From positions 171,412 through 235,411 of the forward strand of contig NZ_JAQQWT010000003.1 in the NCBI RefSeq assembly GCF_028610705.1: 64,000 bases of DNA. The letters are read 5' to 3'. Every line of letters starts with the position of its first letter. Within the stretch, counting starts at the first letter, position 1. Position numbers and translations under genes: made by a program. Below are positions 8,308 to 16,694 of this stretch, piece by piece. The notes under the pieces were generated by a model that searched no databases, was not told the DNA's origin, and was given only the letters and a program-made list of their open reading frames with translations. Origin of the DNA: Halalkalibacter alkalisediminis (GTDB taxonomy: Bacteria > Bacillota > Bacilli > Bacillales > Bacillaceae_D).

Positions 8308-10110
8308 ATGCCTGATTGGTCCTATCACGTTTTATTCAAGCCACTTTTATCAAGATTACCTCCAACTGTTTCTCGTGATTTCATTCATAAAGGAATGAAT
8401 CGAATTGCGTCCATACCTGGAGGAAAATCATTCATAAATTTTCTAGGACGCGAAGAATCGTCTTGGAGATTAGAAAAAAACATTGGTCATTTACGAGTCT
8501 CTAACTCAATTGGTATTTCAGGAAAGATCGATCCTCATTTAACTGGGACTAAGGCCTTTACTAATTTAGGATTCGGTTTCATTGAAATCGGCCCTGTTAC
8601 AAAGATCGCTACAAAATCTGTTCCCCCAACGATCGATCAACAAAATAAAAACATTAAGTTTCATGACCCTCTTGAATCGATTGGAGTCATTAAGACAATA
8701 GATCGACTAAAACAACAGCAGCCGAATCAACCCATTTTTATTCGACTGTCAGGTACTGTTAAGGAACAATTAGAATTAACAAGTATACTGGATGATGTTG
8801 CCGACGCCTTCATCTTCGAGTTTGATACTAAAGAATCGAACTTAGATGGTTTTGATCCTATAAAAAAGCCTATCTTTCTAGCCATTACCTGTTCTCAAGT
8901 AGAATCGGTTTCATTGAGTACAATTCAGTCTACTTATTCAGGTCTATTGTTAGATGAAGTACCTCATGAAGTTGATTCTATCACTCGTCAATCTCATAAA
9001 CATGCACTTCTTTTTTTAAAAAGCAACCACTTTCTTCTACCCGTTATTACAGTAGGTGGCGTACTTGAACCTGATGATGCCTTATCTCTATTTGACGCAG
9101 GTGCTGATCTTATCTTACTAACATCAGGCTATGTATTTTCAGGTCCCGGCTTACCAAAACGAATAAAAGAAGCCCAATTAGATCAACTACCCAAAGAGGA
9201 ATTCAACTACAAGGGTTGGGGGTGGTACTTTTTATTTGGTTTTTCAATTATGATCGGTGGGCTGATTACACTGCTTTTGAGTATGACCACCATCATCCTC
9301 CCTTACGATGAGCATTTTTTAGAGATGAGTAGATCTTCGATTGAGCTTTTCAACGAAAGAATTCTTGCTTTCATGGCACACGATCGAATGACTTTAGCTG
9401 GAACCATGATTTCAGGCGGATTCCTCTATATGTTTTTAGCCACTTACGGTGTTAAACGGGGTTTACGTTGGGCGAAGCAAACCATTGATGCAGCAGCCAT
9501 TGTTGGTTTTTTAGGAATCTTACTGTTTATAGGTTATGGTTATTTTGACTGGCTTCACCTGCTTTTTTGGCTAATTCTATTACCGTTTTATGTAATAGGC
9601 TTCATAAAAACAAGGCATATTCGCGAAACAGCAACTTCTCGCAACAGACATAACCATTCCGTCTGGAAAGGAAGTTTATTTGGTCAATTTTGCTTCGTCA
9701 TACTTGGGTTTTCATTTGTTTTTGGTGGAGCAATGATTTCTTTTATTGGTGTCACGAACGTGTTTGTGACCACAGACCTTCTTTATCTTTGTATGCCACC
9801 TGAGATGCTTGACGATTTTAATCAACAGCTTATTCCTGTAATTGCCCATGACCGCGCTGGATTTGGTAGTGCTTTATTAAGTGTGGGACTGCTAGTCTTA
9901 ATGATTTCACTCTGGGGCTTTCAGCAAGGAAATCGCTGGGTATGGTGGACGTTGTTCATTGGAGGAATTCCTGCCTTTACAAGTGGTATTGCAGTTCATT
10001 TTGCCATTGGTTATACGACGTTCATTCATTTATTACCTGCTTATTTTGCTCTGCTTCTTTATGTGACCGGACTGTTGTTTTCCTATCGATACTTTTATTT
10101 AACTAAGTAG
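8308..10110 (+). CDS. Dihydroorotate-dehydrogenase-like TIM barrel fused to a duplicated membrane domain
   Basis: The start is set at 8308 because AGGAAGGTGG lies eight bases upstream; the frame is open further left. The product is 600 residues. Residues 1 to about 300 resemble class 2 DHODH (N-terminal helix FKPLLSRLPP, FTNLGFGFIEIGPVT, and the phosphate-binding VGGVLEPDDALSLFDAGADLI, here shortened: VGGV...DAGAD), but I do not see the substrate-binding Asn motif or the catalytic Ser/Cys loop. Residues from about 303 form eight or so membrane helices in two similar halves, each with an AHDR motif (357-360 and 513-516) followed by a G-rich helix and GLRW / GNRW. Possibly a flavin-dependent membrane oxidoreductase; true DHODH activity is doubtful. 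Followed by a terminator. Confidence 0.85.
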   Translation: MPDWSYHVLFKPLLSRLPPTVSRDFIHKGMNRIASIPGGKSFINFLGREESSWRLEKNIGHLRVSNSIGISGKIDPHLTGTKAFTNLGFGFIEIGPVTKIATKSVPPTIDQQNKNIKFHDPLESIGVIKTIDRLKQQQPNQPIFIRLSGTVKEQLELTSILDDVADAFIFEFDTKESNLDGFDPIKKPIFLAITCSQVESVSLSTIQSTYSGLLLDEVPHEVDSITRQSHKHALLFLKSNHFLLPVITVGGVLEPDDALSLFDAGADLILLTSGYVFSGPGLPKRIKEAQLDQLPKEEFNYKGWGWYFLFGFSIMIGGLITLLLSMTTIILPYDEHFLEMSRSSIELFNERILAFMAHDRMTLAGTMISGGFLYMFLATYGVKRGLRWAKQTIDAAAIVGFLGILLFIGYGYFDWLHLLFWLILLPFYVIGFIKTRHIRETATSRNRHNHSVWKGSLFGQFCFVILGFSFVFGGAMISFIGVTNVFVTTDLLYLCMPPEMLDDFNQQLIPVIAHDRAGFGSALLSVGLLVLMISLWGFQQGNRWVWWTLFIGGIPAFTSGIAVHFAIGYTTFIHLLPAYFALLLYVTGLLFSYRYFYLTK

Positions 10111-10147
10111 CTAACTATAAGGAGATAGTAAGTTTCATCTATATAAA

Positions 10148-10186
10148 AAGGTTGAATCAACTTTTACAGTTCATTCAACCTTTTTC
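10148..10186. terminator. Bidirectional terminator between the DHODH-like gene and yycC-like gene
   Basis: AAAGGTTGAAT pairs with ATTCAACCTTT; T-rich tracts follow on the plus strand (TTTTTC) and A-rich flanks serve the minus strand. It lies between two convergent genes. Confidence 0.75.
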
Positions 10187-10333
10187 TTACTCATCTTTTT
10201 TCTCATCTTTCTGAAACTCCGCTAACTTTGCTAGTAAAATATGCTGTGGCATATGCATGATCTGTTCAATTGGAACGTTTAACGATTTTGCTAATTTTTG
10301 AGCTGTATCTGCAGATATCTGCAATGGTCTCAT
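10187..10333 (-). CDS. YycC-like small protein
   Basis: A 48-residue product starting MRPLQISADTAQKLAKSLNV and containing IEQIMHMPQHILLAKLAEF, the signature of the YycC-like family of Bacillaceae. GGAGGG lies six bases before this ATG (10333); another ATG two codons earlier abuts the ribosome site and is less likely. The C-terminus is lysine/glutamate-rich. The function of YycC is unknown. It is convergent with the DHODH-like gene and shares its terminator. Confidence 0.8.
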   Translation of the reverse strand: MRPLQISADTAQKLAKSLNVPIEQIMHMPQHILLAKLAEFQKDEKKDE

Positions 10334-10749
10334 CTTCATCCCTCCAACGATTTGCTACTTCTATTTAACCATATTTTCATATGGGGATCCAATCTATTAA
10401 TGAGTGAAAGTTGTTTGAATGCGAATACATCTTATCCAATTTGAACCATTAGTGGACTTGGAGTGAAGGATCAGTAGGTTCAAAAAAATAATGTCGAAAC
10501 TCTCACTCACTAGAATTGAACGACCTGAAACAAACCTTTCCAGAGGTCCATTCGTTCGACCTGCTCCTGAAATTTTTGTACAAGAGCATTTCCAAGTTAA
10601 TCGAGCTTGTTTATTCTAACTTTAGCTACTATAGAAGGTGCATTGGCTCATAATAACGTTTTTTTACAACAGCGTCACTTTAAATTCTGTTCTGATTCAC
10701 TTTTTTTCTAAATAAGCATAATAAAAATGGTCATGGAGGTTATTAAACA
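10334..10749. other. Intergenic region with a possible 42-codon ORF
   Basis: No recognisable gene. On the plus strand an ORF runs from ATG 10491 to TAA 10619 (MSKLSLTRIERPETNL...); it has only a weak ribosome site (AGTAGG) and no family I recognise. It may be a small gene or chance. An AT-rich stretch with a GGAGG leads into the next gene. Confidence 0.3.
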
Positions 10750-11244
10750 ATGATCCATACTGTAAAAGCAGGTGAAACGTTATTTGCCATTTCTGAAGAT
10801 TATCGTACCTCTCTTTCAGCTATTGTTGCTGCCAACCCAGGTATCAATCCTAATATGATTCTCGTTGGTCAACAAATCGTGATCCCAAATCTCCCTCACC
10901 CCGATACGATTCCTTATACGATTCACATCTCTTTAGTTAATCGAACTCTCACTTTAATGAATCAAGGTGTCGTTCAAAAAGTCTACCCTGTAGGAGTTGG
11001 AAGGATGCTTCACGAGACACCTGTGGGAGATTTTGTCATAGTGAACAGAGCCCCTAATCCTGGAGGACCTTTTGGCTCAATGTGGTTGAGTTTATCTAAA
11101 AAGTCTTATGGGATCCATGGAACCAATGATCCAAGTTCAATCGGACACTATGTCTCTCTTGGTTGTGTTCGGATGTACAATCAAGATGTAGAGGAATTGG
11201 CGAGAACCGTTCCGAATGGGACTGCCGTCTACATTAGGCCTTAA
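10750..11244 (+). CDS. LysM-containing L,D-transpeptidase (YkuD family)
   Basis: 164 residues. A LysM domain fills residues 1-46 ([16 protein letters not shown]...GQQIVIP, typical peptidoglycan-binding) and a YkuD catalytic domain fills about 55-164 with HGTN at 123-126 and the active-site SLGCVRM with Cys139. The size and domain order match YkuD of B. subtilis, a spore-coat-associated enzyme that makes 3-3 cross-links in peptidoglycan. There is no signal peptide, as in YkuD. TGGAGG lies eight bases before the ATG. Monocistronic or followed by the next gene 73 bases downstream. Confidence 0.94.
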   Translation: MIHTVKAGETLFAISEDYRTSLSAIVAANPGINPNMILVGQQIVIPNLPHPDTIPYTIHISLVNRTLTLMNQGVVQKVYPVGVGRMLHETPVGDFVIVNRAPNPGGPFGSMWLSLSKKSYGIHGTNDPSSIGHYVSLGCVRMYNQDVEELARTVPNGTAVYIRP

Positions 11245-11317
11245 ACCAAAGGCGCAACATTCTATATCTTCGCTCCTTTGTGATAAAATGGTAAAAAGAA
11301 GGATCGGAGGTATCGGA

Positions 11318-12463
11318 ATGCAACTTCACAAGGCTACCACACTAGAAGAAAGAAAAGTAATCATACGACAAACGGTCAAGGCTTTTGCTAAGCGTGCCCA
11401 AAAACATGACGAAGAAAATACGTTTCCAATGGAAAATATAGAAGATCTAAAAAAAATAGGGTATACCTCTCTTACTGTTCCAAAGTCCTTTGGCGGACAG
11501 GGGCTTCCGTTATCTGAATGGCTACCATTGCAAGAAATCATCGCAGAACAAGATGGCTCAACCGCCTTGTCAATTGGTTGGCACATGGGACTTATTTCAC
11601 AATTAGGTGAACGATTACATTGGCCTCCGAACATCATTAATCTGTTATTTAGGGAAATTGTTCAAGAAGGAAAATTGATAAATGCTGCTGCATCTGAGCC
11701 CGAAACAGGCAGTCCAACTCGAGGAGGAAAACCTACTACTCGCGCGCATAAGAAGGGGGATTCGTGGATCGTTTCTGGGAGAAAAAATTTCACTTCAATG
11801 GCGCCAGCTTTAGATTATTTCATCGTTTCGGCAACCACGGATGATGGTCAGGTTGGAAACTTTTTCATTCAACATTCTGCTAAAGGGGTTCGAATTGAAG
11901 AGACGTGGAACTCCATTGCAATGAGGGGAACAGCAAGCCACGATCTTCACCTAGATCAGGTTGAAGTTTCTGCAGATCATCTGGTTGAACTCATCCAGCC
12001 AGGAAACAAACGGCCCGCTGGCTGGCTCTTACATATCCCTACTTGTTATTTAGGCATCGCACAAGCGGCTCAAAATTTTGCGATCGATTTTTCACACTCC
12101 TATTCTCCAAACAGCCTCGATGGTTCGATTAAAGAATTGCCAAATGTTCAAGTGAAAATTGGAGAGAACGAAGCCGCTCTAATGCAAGCTCGTTATTTTC
12201 TATATGGCGTTGCAAAGAAATGGGATTCAAGTAACGAAGCAGACCAACTGTTGATGCAATCTGAACTTGGTGCTGTAAAATACCATGTTGTTAATGCAGC
12301 CATTGACATTGTCGACCGTGCAATGAGGGTCGTTGGGGCTCAAAGTTTGTTTAAAAACAATGACATTCAGCGTTATTATCGCGATGTCCGTGCAGGCCTT
12401 CACAATCCACCTATGGATGATCTGACGTTAATTCTACTAGCAAAAGAGGCCTTTCAAAAATAA
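11318..12463 (+). CDS. Acyl-CoA dehydrogenase family protein (YdbM-like)
   Basis: The start at 11318 is chosen for the GGAGG seven bases upstream; it gives 381 residues. The N-terminal helical domain (GYTSLTVPKSFGGQGLPLSEW), the middle beta domain (AAASEPETGSP, RKNFTSMAPALDYFIVSAT) and the C-terminal helical domain (GAVKYHVVNAAIDIVDRAMRVVGAQSL) are all present. Size and pattern fit the B. subtilis YdbM group. I cannot place a clear catalytic Glu, so a flavin-dependent oxidase or monooxygenase of the same fold is possible. An intrinsic terminator follows. Confidence 0.85.
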   Translation: MQLHKATTLEERKVIIRQTVKAFAKRAQKHDEENTFPMENIEDLKKIGYTSLTVPKSFGGQGLPLSEWLPLQEIIAEQDGSTALSIGWHMGLISQLGERLHWPPNIINLLFREIVQEGKLINAAASEPETGSPTRGGKPTTRAHKKGDSWIVSGRKNFTSMAPALDYFIVSATTDDGQVGNFFIQHSAKGVRIEETWNSIAMRGTASHDLHLDQVEVSADHLVELIQPGNKRPAGWLLHIPTCYLGIAQAAQNFAIDFSHSYSPNSLDGSIKELPNVQVKIGENEAALMQARYFLYGVAKKWDSSNEADQLLMQSELGAVKYHVVNAAIDIVDRAMRVVGAQSLFKNNDIQRYYRDVRAGLHNPPMDDLTLILLAKEAFQK

Positions 12464-12493
12464 GTAACAACGTCAAAAAAGGATTTCGTGAGT

Positions 12494-12528
12494 TGAGATA
12501 CAGAGCCTAGCTTTGTTTCTCTTTTTTT
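12494..12528 (+). terminator. Terminator of the acyl-CoA dehydrogenase-like gene
   Basis: GAGATACAGAGC pairs imperfectly with GCTTTGTTTCTC across a short loop and is followed by TTTTTTT. Confidence 0.65.
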
Positions 12529-12680
12529 CATAGAAGAGTGACTTATTTTATAAAAAACATGCTCAAACCGTGTGAATTTTCCTCTAATGCAAGATACTGT
12601 TTGCTAATCTTGGAACAGTTTAGCATTCTTTTTGCAAAATTAGACATGCTTTTTGCTTATTTTTTCAAACGACTAAATTT

Positions 12681-12750
12681 TATGCATCAGTTTTGGTTTT
12701 TATGCATCTACTTCCCCAACTTATGCTTCAATCTTAGATTTTATGCGTCC
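12681..12750. repeat. Degenerate 20-base-period repeat (TATGCRTC)
   Basis: TATGCATC, TATGCATC, TATGCTTC and TATGCGTC start at 12681, 12701, 12722 and 12742, a period of 20-21 bases, within AT-rich non-coding sequence (12529-12807). The spacers are T-rich but diverged. No gene is supported in this interval; the long open frame through it has no ribosome site or protein-like composition. Confidence 0.55.
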
Positions 12751-12807
12751 TTTTACCTTTCATGTGTGTCACTGAACACGCCTACTTTAAACAAATAGAA
12801 TAATAAA

Positions 12808-12841
12808 AATCGTCCAACATGTTTACTGTTGGACGATTTCT
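12808..12841 (-). terminator. Terminator overlapping the end of the two-component remnant
   Basis: AATCGTCCAACA pairs with TGTTGGACGATT; a T run follows on the minus strand. The TAA stop of the receiver remnant falls in the loop. Confidence 0.75.
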
Positions 12842-13345
12842 TCCTTCGGTTCCATGAACAACACATCACCCGTTTCAGATTGCAAGAGAAATTCAACTAT
12901 AGTCGTCGATAATTCATGAGGTTGAAACGGTTTTGTTAAATATTTTTCAATTTCGGATTTTTCTAGTGCCGATGAGATTACAATAGGAATGTTCTGCGTC
13001 TTTTCCCCTTCTTTTAAATAATTAATTAAACCCCACTCGCTCATTTCCTAACATTAAATCTATGACAATCCCAACTAATGGAATCTTCTTCGCATCTTGA
13101 AACGCTCTAGATGGATCGTTATGATGAATTACCCTCAAGCCTTTTCCATTAAGCTCCTCTGATAATAGGAGAGCTAGACTAGTATCACCTTCAACGATCA
13201 TGACTTTTAAGCAATTAAGGAAGCTTGATAAATACAGTCGTCCCAGACCCTTCCTTAGCTTCAATCCAGATTTCACCTTTATGATGAACAATTATTTCTT
13301 TAGAAATTGCTAGGCCCAAATCCTGTTCCACCAATTTTTCTAATC
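12823..13345 (-). pseudogene. Decayed two-component system: kinase C-terminus plus receiver protein
   Basis: On the minus strand 13345-13215 encodes the end of a kinase ATPase domain: GGTG, then after a one-base shift LGLAISKEIIVHHKGEIW and a stop. From 13201 a receiver protein begins (MIVEGDTSLALLLSEEL...VIDLMLGNE), shifts frame at about 13030-13040, and resumes as WGLINYLKEG...YLTKPFQPHEL to a stop at 12823. The rest of the kinase is absent. Two frameshifts and a truncation make this a clear remnant; the final stop lies in an intact terminator. Confidence 0.85.
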
Positions 13346-13445
13346 TTACACACTATAACACTACAAAATTCGACATTATTATATCTGTTCCCCTTTTGAC
13401 TAGCTAGAGGATTTAAATGTAATCTTGCAACTTTGTAATAAACCA

Positions 13446-13474
13446 TTGACAATATTGTTACTACGAATTATCAT
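13446..13474 (+). promoter_or_regulatory. Sigma-A promoter of the DUF2294 gene
   Basis: TTGACA at 13446-13451 and TATCAT at 13469-13474 are separated by exactly 17 bases. About 190 bases of untranslated leader follow before the DUF2294 start codon. Confidence 0.75.
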
Positions 13475-13503
13475 TTAATTAATTGAAACTACCGAGAGAT
13501 CAA

Positions 13504-13545
13504 ATGAAAAAGATAGAAGTTAAGCCCTCTTTAGCCTGTTGTTGA
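13504..13545 (+). CDS. Possible 13-residue leader peptide
   Basis: ATG at 13504 opens MKKIEVKPSLACC and stops at TGA 13543-13545, between the promoter at 13446 and the leader terminator at 13604. The ribosome site (GAGAGAT) is weak. A terminal Cys-Cys just ahead of a terminator would suit attenuation, but chance is not excluded. Confidence 0.3.
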   Translation: MKKIEVKPSLACC

Positions 13546-13603
13546 TGAAAAATCGATGATTGGAAAAAGTTTAGCTACTTCACTCTTAAACGTTTTGGTA
13601 AAT

Positions 13604-13645
13604 CGGCATATTTCTTTTCTATGAGGAGAAATATGCCGTTTTTTT
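13604..13645 (+). terminator. Leader terminator ahead of the DUF2294 gene
   Basis: CGGCATATTTCT pairs perfectly with AGAAATATGCCG and is followed by TTTTTTT, 26 bases before the next start codon. Its position between promoter and gene suggests conditional read-through. Confidence 0.8.
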
Positions 13646-13670
13646 GTAACTAAACAACTGGAGGTATGAG

Positions 13671-14042
13671 ATGCAAGCTGTCAAAAAGAAAGGCGCTTTA
13701 GAGGCGACCATTTCCAAAGCGCTAACTCAATGGGAGAAGGATTTCTTAGGAAGAGGATCCGTTTCTGTAAAAACTGATATAATTCGCGATATGATTATCG
13801 TCACGCTTAAAGGTGTTCTTACTCCAGCTGAGTATGCGTTGTGTCAAAAAGATGAAGGGCGGTTGTCTATAAAAAAAATCCGATGTGAGCTCGTTGAATC
13901 TGGTCGTGATCAACTAGGAGAACTGATTCAAGAATTAGTCGGGGAAGAAGTTTTAACCTTTCATACGGATATTAGCACCAAAACCGGTGAACGCCTTATG
14001 GTATTTAGGTTAGCCAATGATATCGAAAAAACATTAGATTAA
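13671..14042 (+). CDS. DUF2294 / MpsC-like protein
   Basis: 123 residues, preceded by TGGAGG eight bases before the ATG. The pattern FLGRGSVSVKTDIIRDMIIVTLKG...LTPAEYAL and ETGRDQL-like 'ESGRDQLGELIQELVG' followed by TDISTKTGERLMVFRL matches the DUF2294 family, named MpsC in the literature on sodium and carbon-dioxide-linked membrane-potential systems. No membrane segment or signal peptide is visible, so it is cytosolic. It sits between two leader-type terminators and upstream of an SbtA-type permease, which supports a role in inorganic carbon physiology; that link is inference. Confidence 0.75.
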   Translation: MQAVKKKGALEATISKALTQWEKDFLGRGSVSVKTDIIRDMIIVTLKGVLTPAEYALCQKDEGRLSIKKIRCELVESGRDQLGELIQELVGEEVLTFHTDISTKTGERLMVFRLANDIEKTLD

Positions 14043-14082
14043 TAATGGGAGATCTTTAAATAGCTTTTTAGCTCGTTAAAGG

Positions 14083-14147
14083 TAAACCGACAATTACTAG
14101 ATACACGACTCAAGTAGAGTCTGTTCTGTTAATTGTCGGTTTTTTTT
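14083..14147 (+). terminator. Terminator between the DUF2294 gene and sbtA
   Basis: AACCGACAATTA pairs perfectly with TAATTGTCGGTT, enclosing a smaller hairpin (GACTC/GAGTC), and is followed by TTTTTTTT. It lies 37 bases before the permease start, so it can act as terminator of the first gene and attenuator of the second. Confidence 0.82.
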
Positions 14148-14183
14148 GAATAAAGGTAAATGGAATTGAATGGAGGTATTGTG

Positions 14184-15200
14184 ATGTACGAAATTATTTT
14201 ACAAAATTTACTTTCCCCGGTTGTCTTATTTTTTCTATTAGGGTTAATTGCCGCCCTGGTTAAGTCGGATTTAAAATTCCCAAAAGCTTTAAGTGAAACT
14301 TTAAGTATCTTTCTTTTAGTGGCAATTGGCCTTAAGGGAGGAATTGAACTTTCAAAATACTCATTTCAAGAAGTCATTAGTCCAGTAATAGCTACTTTAT
14401 TTCTAGGTTCTTTATTGCCTATCGTCGCTCTTCTTCTTCTAAAGACGATTAAACTAGATACAAAAAATGCTATAGGATTAGCAGCTACCTACGGGTCTGT
14501 AAGCATAGTTACTTACGGAGCAGCCATTTCTTTTCTAGATCATGTTGGCACTAGCTTTGAAGGGTTTATGAATGCGATGGTCGTGTTGATGGAAAGCCCA
14601 GCCATTATTATTTCTCTGATTTTACTTAAAGTACTTGACTCTAAAGAGAATAGATCGGAAACTTATATACCTCAAAGGTTAGCTTTTTCATCACCAGCAA
14701 CCTCTTTTCTTGATAAAGACGTATTAAAAGAAGCATTCTTCGGAAAGAGTATTATTCTCCTACTAGGTGCCCTTTTAATTGGACTCGTTGCTGGCGACAA
14801 TGCCATACCCGTCATTCAACCACTGTTTATTGATTTATACAGCAGTGTACTTATTCTCTTCTTACTAAGTATGGGAATAACTGCGGGCGAACGTCTACCC
14901 GAAGTAAAAAAACACGGTCCGAAGCTTTTATTGTTCGGAATCGTTATGCCTATTGTTGGTGGCACTCTTGGAGTATTAGTAGGAAGCATGATCGGATTAT
15001 CAATTGGAGGAATGACTTTAATGGGCGTCCTTGCTGGAAGTGCTTCATATATTGCGGCACCTGCTGCCCTCCGCACTTCAGTGCCAGAAGCCAATCCATC
15101 CATTTATTTGGGCTTAGCACTAGGGATTACATTCCCATTTAACCTCATTTTTGGTATTCCGTTATTTTATCAATTTGCCAGTTGGTTAGGTACACTATAA
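14184..15200 (+). CDS. SbtA-type sodium-dependent bicarbonate permease
   Basis: The start at 14184 follows GGAGG by seven bases; the product is 338 residues with about ten membrane helices in two halves. The family (SbtA/DUF897) is recognised from ALVKSDLKFPKALSETLSIF, AIGLKGGIEL near residue 50-60, AATYGSVSIVTYGAAISFL, and the second-half counterpart GVLAGSASYIAAPAALRTSVPEA. Cyanobacterial SbtA couples bicarbonate uptake to sodium entry, which suits an alkaliphile where dissolved carbon is mostly bicarbonate. No SbtB (PII-like) gene is adjacent. It lies directly downstream of the DUF2294 gene and ends at a strong terminator. Confidence 0.87.
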   Translation: MYEIILQNLLSPVVLFFLLGLIAALVKSDLKFPKALSETLSIFLLVAIGLKGGIELSKYSFQEVISPVIATLFLGSLLPIVALLLLKTIKLDTKNAIGLAATYGSVSIVTYGAAISFLDHVGTSFEGFMNAMVVLMESPAIIISLILLKVLDSKENRSETYIPQRLAFSSPATSFLDKDVLKEAFFGKSIILLLGALLIGLVAGDNAIPVIQPLFIDLYSSVLILFLLSMGITAGERLPEVKKHGPKLLLFGIVMPIVGGTLGVLVGSMIGLSIGGMTLMGVLAGSASYIAAPAALRTSVPEANPSIYLGLALGITFPFNLIFGIPLFYQFASWLGTL

Positions 15201-15218
15201 CATTTTTTTAGGATATAT

Positions 15219-15252
15219 AAAGAGGAGACAAGATTACTTGTCTCCTCTTTTG
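15219..15252. terminator. Terminator after sbtA, convergent with pdp
   Basis: AAAGAGGAGACAA pairs perfectly with TTGTCTCCTCTTT across a six-base loop; a short T run follows on the plus strand and As precede on the left, so it can serve both convergent genes. Confidence 0.85.
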
Positions 15253-15279
15253 TGCTTATATAGTTCGTTCAATTATTAA

Positions 15280-16581
15280 TTAATAGATTTCATCATAAAT
15301 CAATGTTGGTTTTTCAACAGTTGATTTTGAAATCGAATAGGCGGAAGAAATCATCTCTACTACATGCTGAACATCTTGCTGGTTTGCATGTATCGTCACT
15401 AATGAATCTCCCAGTTCAACCGGATCTCCCATTTTTTTATTCAACACAATTCCAACAGCTAAATCAATCGTAGAATCTTTTGTCGCACGACCTGCCCCAA
15501 GTAACATAGCCGCTGTCCCCATTTTATCAGCGACAATAGATGAAACGCTACCCGATTCTTTCGCCTTTACTTCAATTTGATAATTCGCTGTAGGTAGTTT
15601 TTCAGGAGAGTCTACAATAGAGGCATCTCCATTTTGAGACTCGATAAAAACCTTTAATGTCTCAAGTGCTCTTCCATTTGCAATGACATCCACCAACATG
15701 GTGCGAGCCTTTTCAATTGAAGGAGCTTTTTTTGCTAAATAAACCATTTGGCTTCCTAGTGTTAGGCAAAGTTCCCTTAGGTCTTCTGGCCCTTCTCCCC
15801 GCAGCATATCAATTGCTTCTCTTACTTCAAGAGAATTACCAATCGTACGTCCAAGTGGCTGATTCATGTCAGAGATAATCGCCATCGTATCACGTCCAAG
15901 ACTTTTCCCAATCGCCACCATCGCTTCGGCTAACTCTTTCGACTGATCAAGTTCCTTCATGAAAGCCCCTGATCCAGTTTTCACATCTAAAACGATCGCA
16001 TCTGCACCAGAAGCTATTTTCTTACTCATGATCGAGCTAGCAATGAGAGGAATAGAGTTCACCGTTGCGGTCACATCACGAAGAGCATAAAGCTTTTTGT
16101 CTGCAGGAGTCAAATTACCTGTCTGCCCAACCACTGCAAGTTTATTATTATTAACCAGTTTCGTAAATTGGTTTGTATCAATTTCCACACTGAAGCCTGG
16201 AATGGCCTCTAGCTTATCAATGGTTCCTCCAGTATGGCCGAGGCCTCTCCCTGACATTTTAGCAACAGGTACACCTACGGCAGCCACTAGTGGAGCAAGA
16301 GCAATCGTAGTCTTATCTCCAACTCCTCCTGTTGAATGCTTATCAACTTTTATGCCTTCAATTGCAGATAAATCAATTTGATCCCCTGACTCCACCATCG
16401 CCATTGTTAATTCAGCTCGCTCATTTGTCGACATGTCTTGGAAGAAAATGGCCATCGCGAAAGCTGAAACTTGATAATCCGGGATGTCGCCTTTTGTATA
16501 GCCATCAACCACAAACCGAATTTCCTCTTTCGTCAATTCATGGCCATCTCTTTTCTTTTCTATAAGGTCAACCATACGCAT
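15280..16581 (-). CDS. pdp: Pyrimidine-nucleoside phosphorylase
   Basis: The start at 16581 ([10 protein letters not shown]) is preferred over a GTG three codons earlier because AAAGGGAG sits seven bases before it; this gives 433 residues, the B. subtilis Pdp length. Family motifs include [31 protein letters not shown] and [11 protein letters not shown]. It splits uridine, thymidine and deoxyuridine into base and (deoxy)ribose-1-phosphate. It follows pupG and deoB on the same strand, so base release and pentose-phosphate recycling are linked here; in B. subtilis pdp is in a different operon. Confidence 0.96.
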   Translation of the reverse strand: MRMVDLIEKKRDGHELTKEEIRFVVDGYTKGDIPDYQVSAFAMAIFFQDMSTNERAELTMAMVESGDQIDLSAIEGIKVDKHSTGGVGDKTTIALAPLVAAVGVPVAKMSGRGLGHTGGTIDKLEAIPGFSVEIDTNQFTKLVNNNKLAVVGQTGNLTPADKKLYALRDVTATVNSIPLIASSIMSKKIASGADAIVLDVKTGSGAFMKELDQSKELAEAMVAIGKSLGRDTMAIISDMNQPLGRTIGNSLEVREAIDMLRGEGPEDLRELCLTLGSQMVYLAKKAPSIEKARTMLVDVIANGRALETLKVFIESQNGDASIVDSPEKLPTANYQIEVKAKESGSVSSIVADKMGTAAMLLGAGRATKDSTIDLAVGIVLNKKMGDPVELGDSLVTIHANQQDVQHVVEMISSAYSISKSTVEKPTLIYDEIY

Positions 16582-16694
16582 TTGCGTCACTCCCTTTTTA
16601 AAAAGTACATAAAAATTTTCACTATTTTATACTTCAATTTGGCTTTTAATCAGCCACACTTTTATGTAGATCCATAACTATTTCAAAAGGTGTA

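Noticed and set aside
12538-12798. 86-codon plus-strand open frame
   Set aside because: Phe/Leu/Cys-rich translation of AT-rich repeat sequence; no ribosome site.
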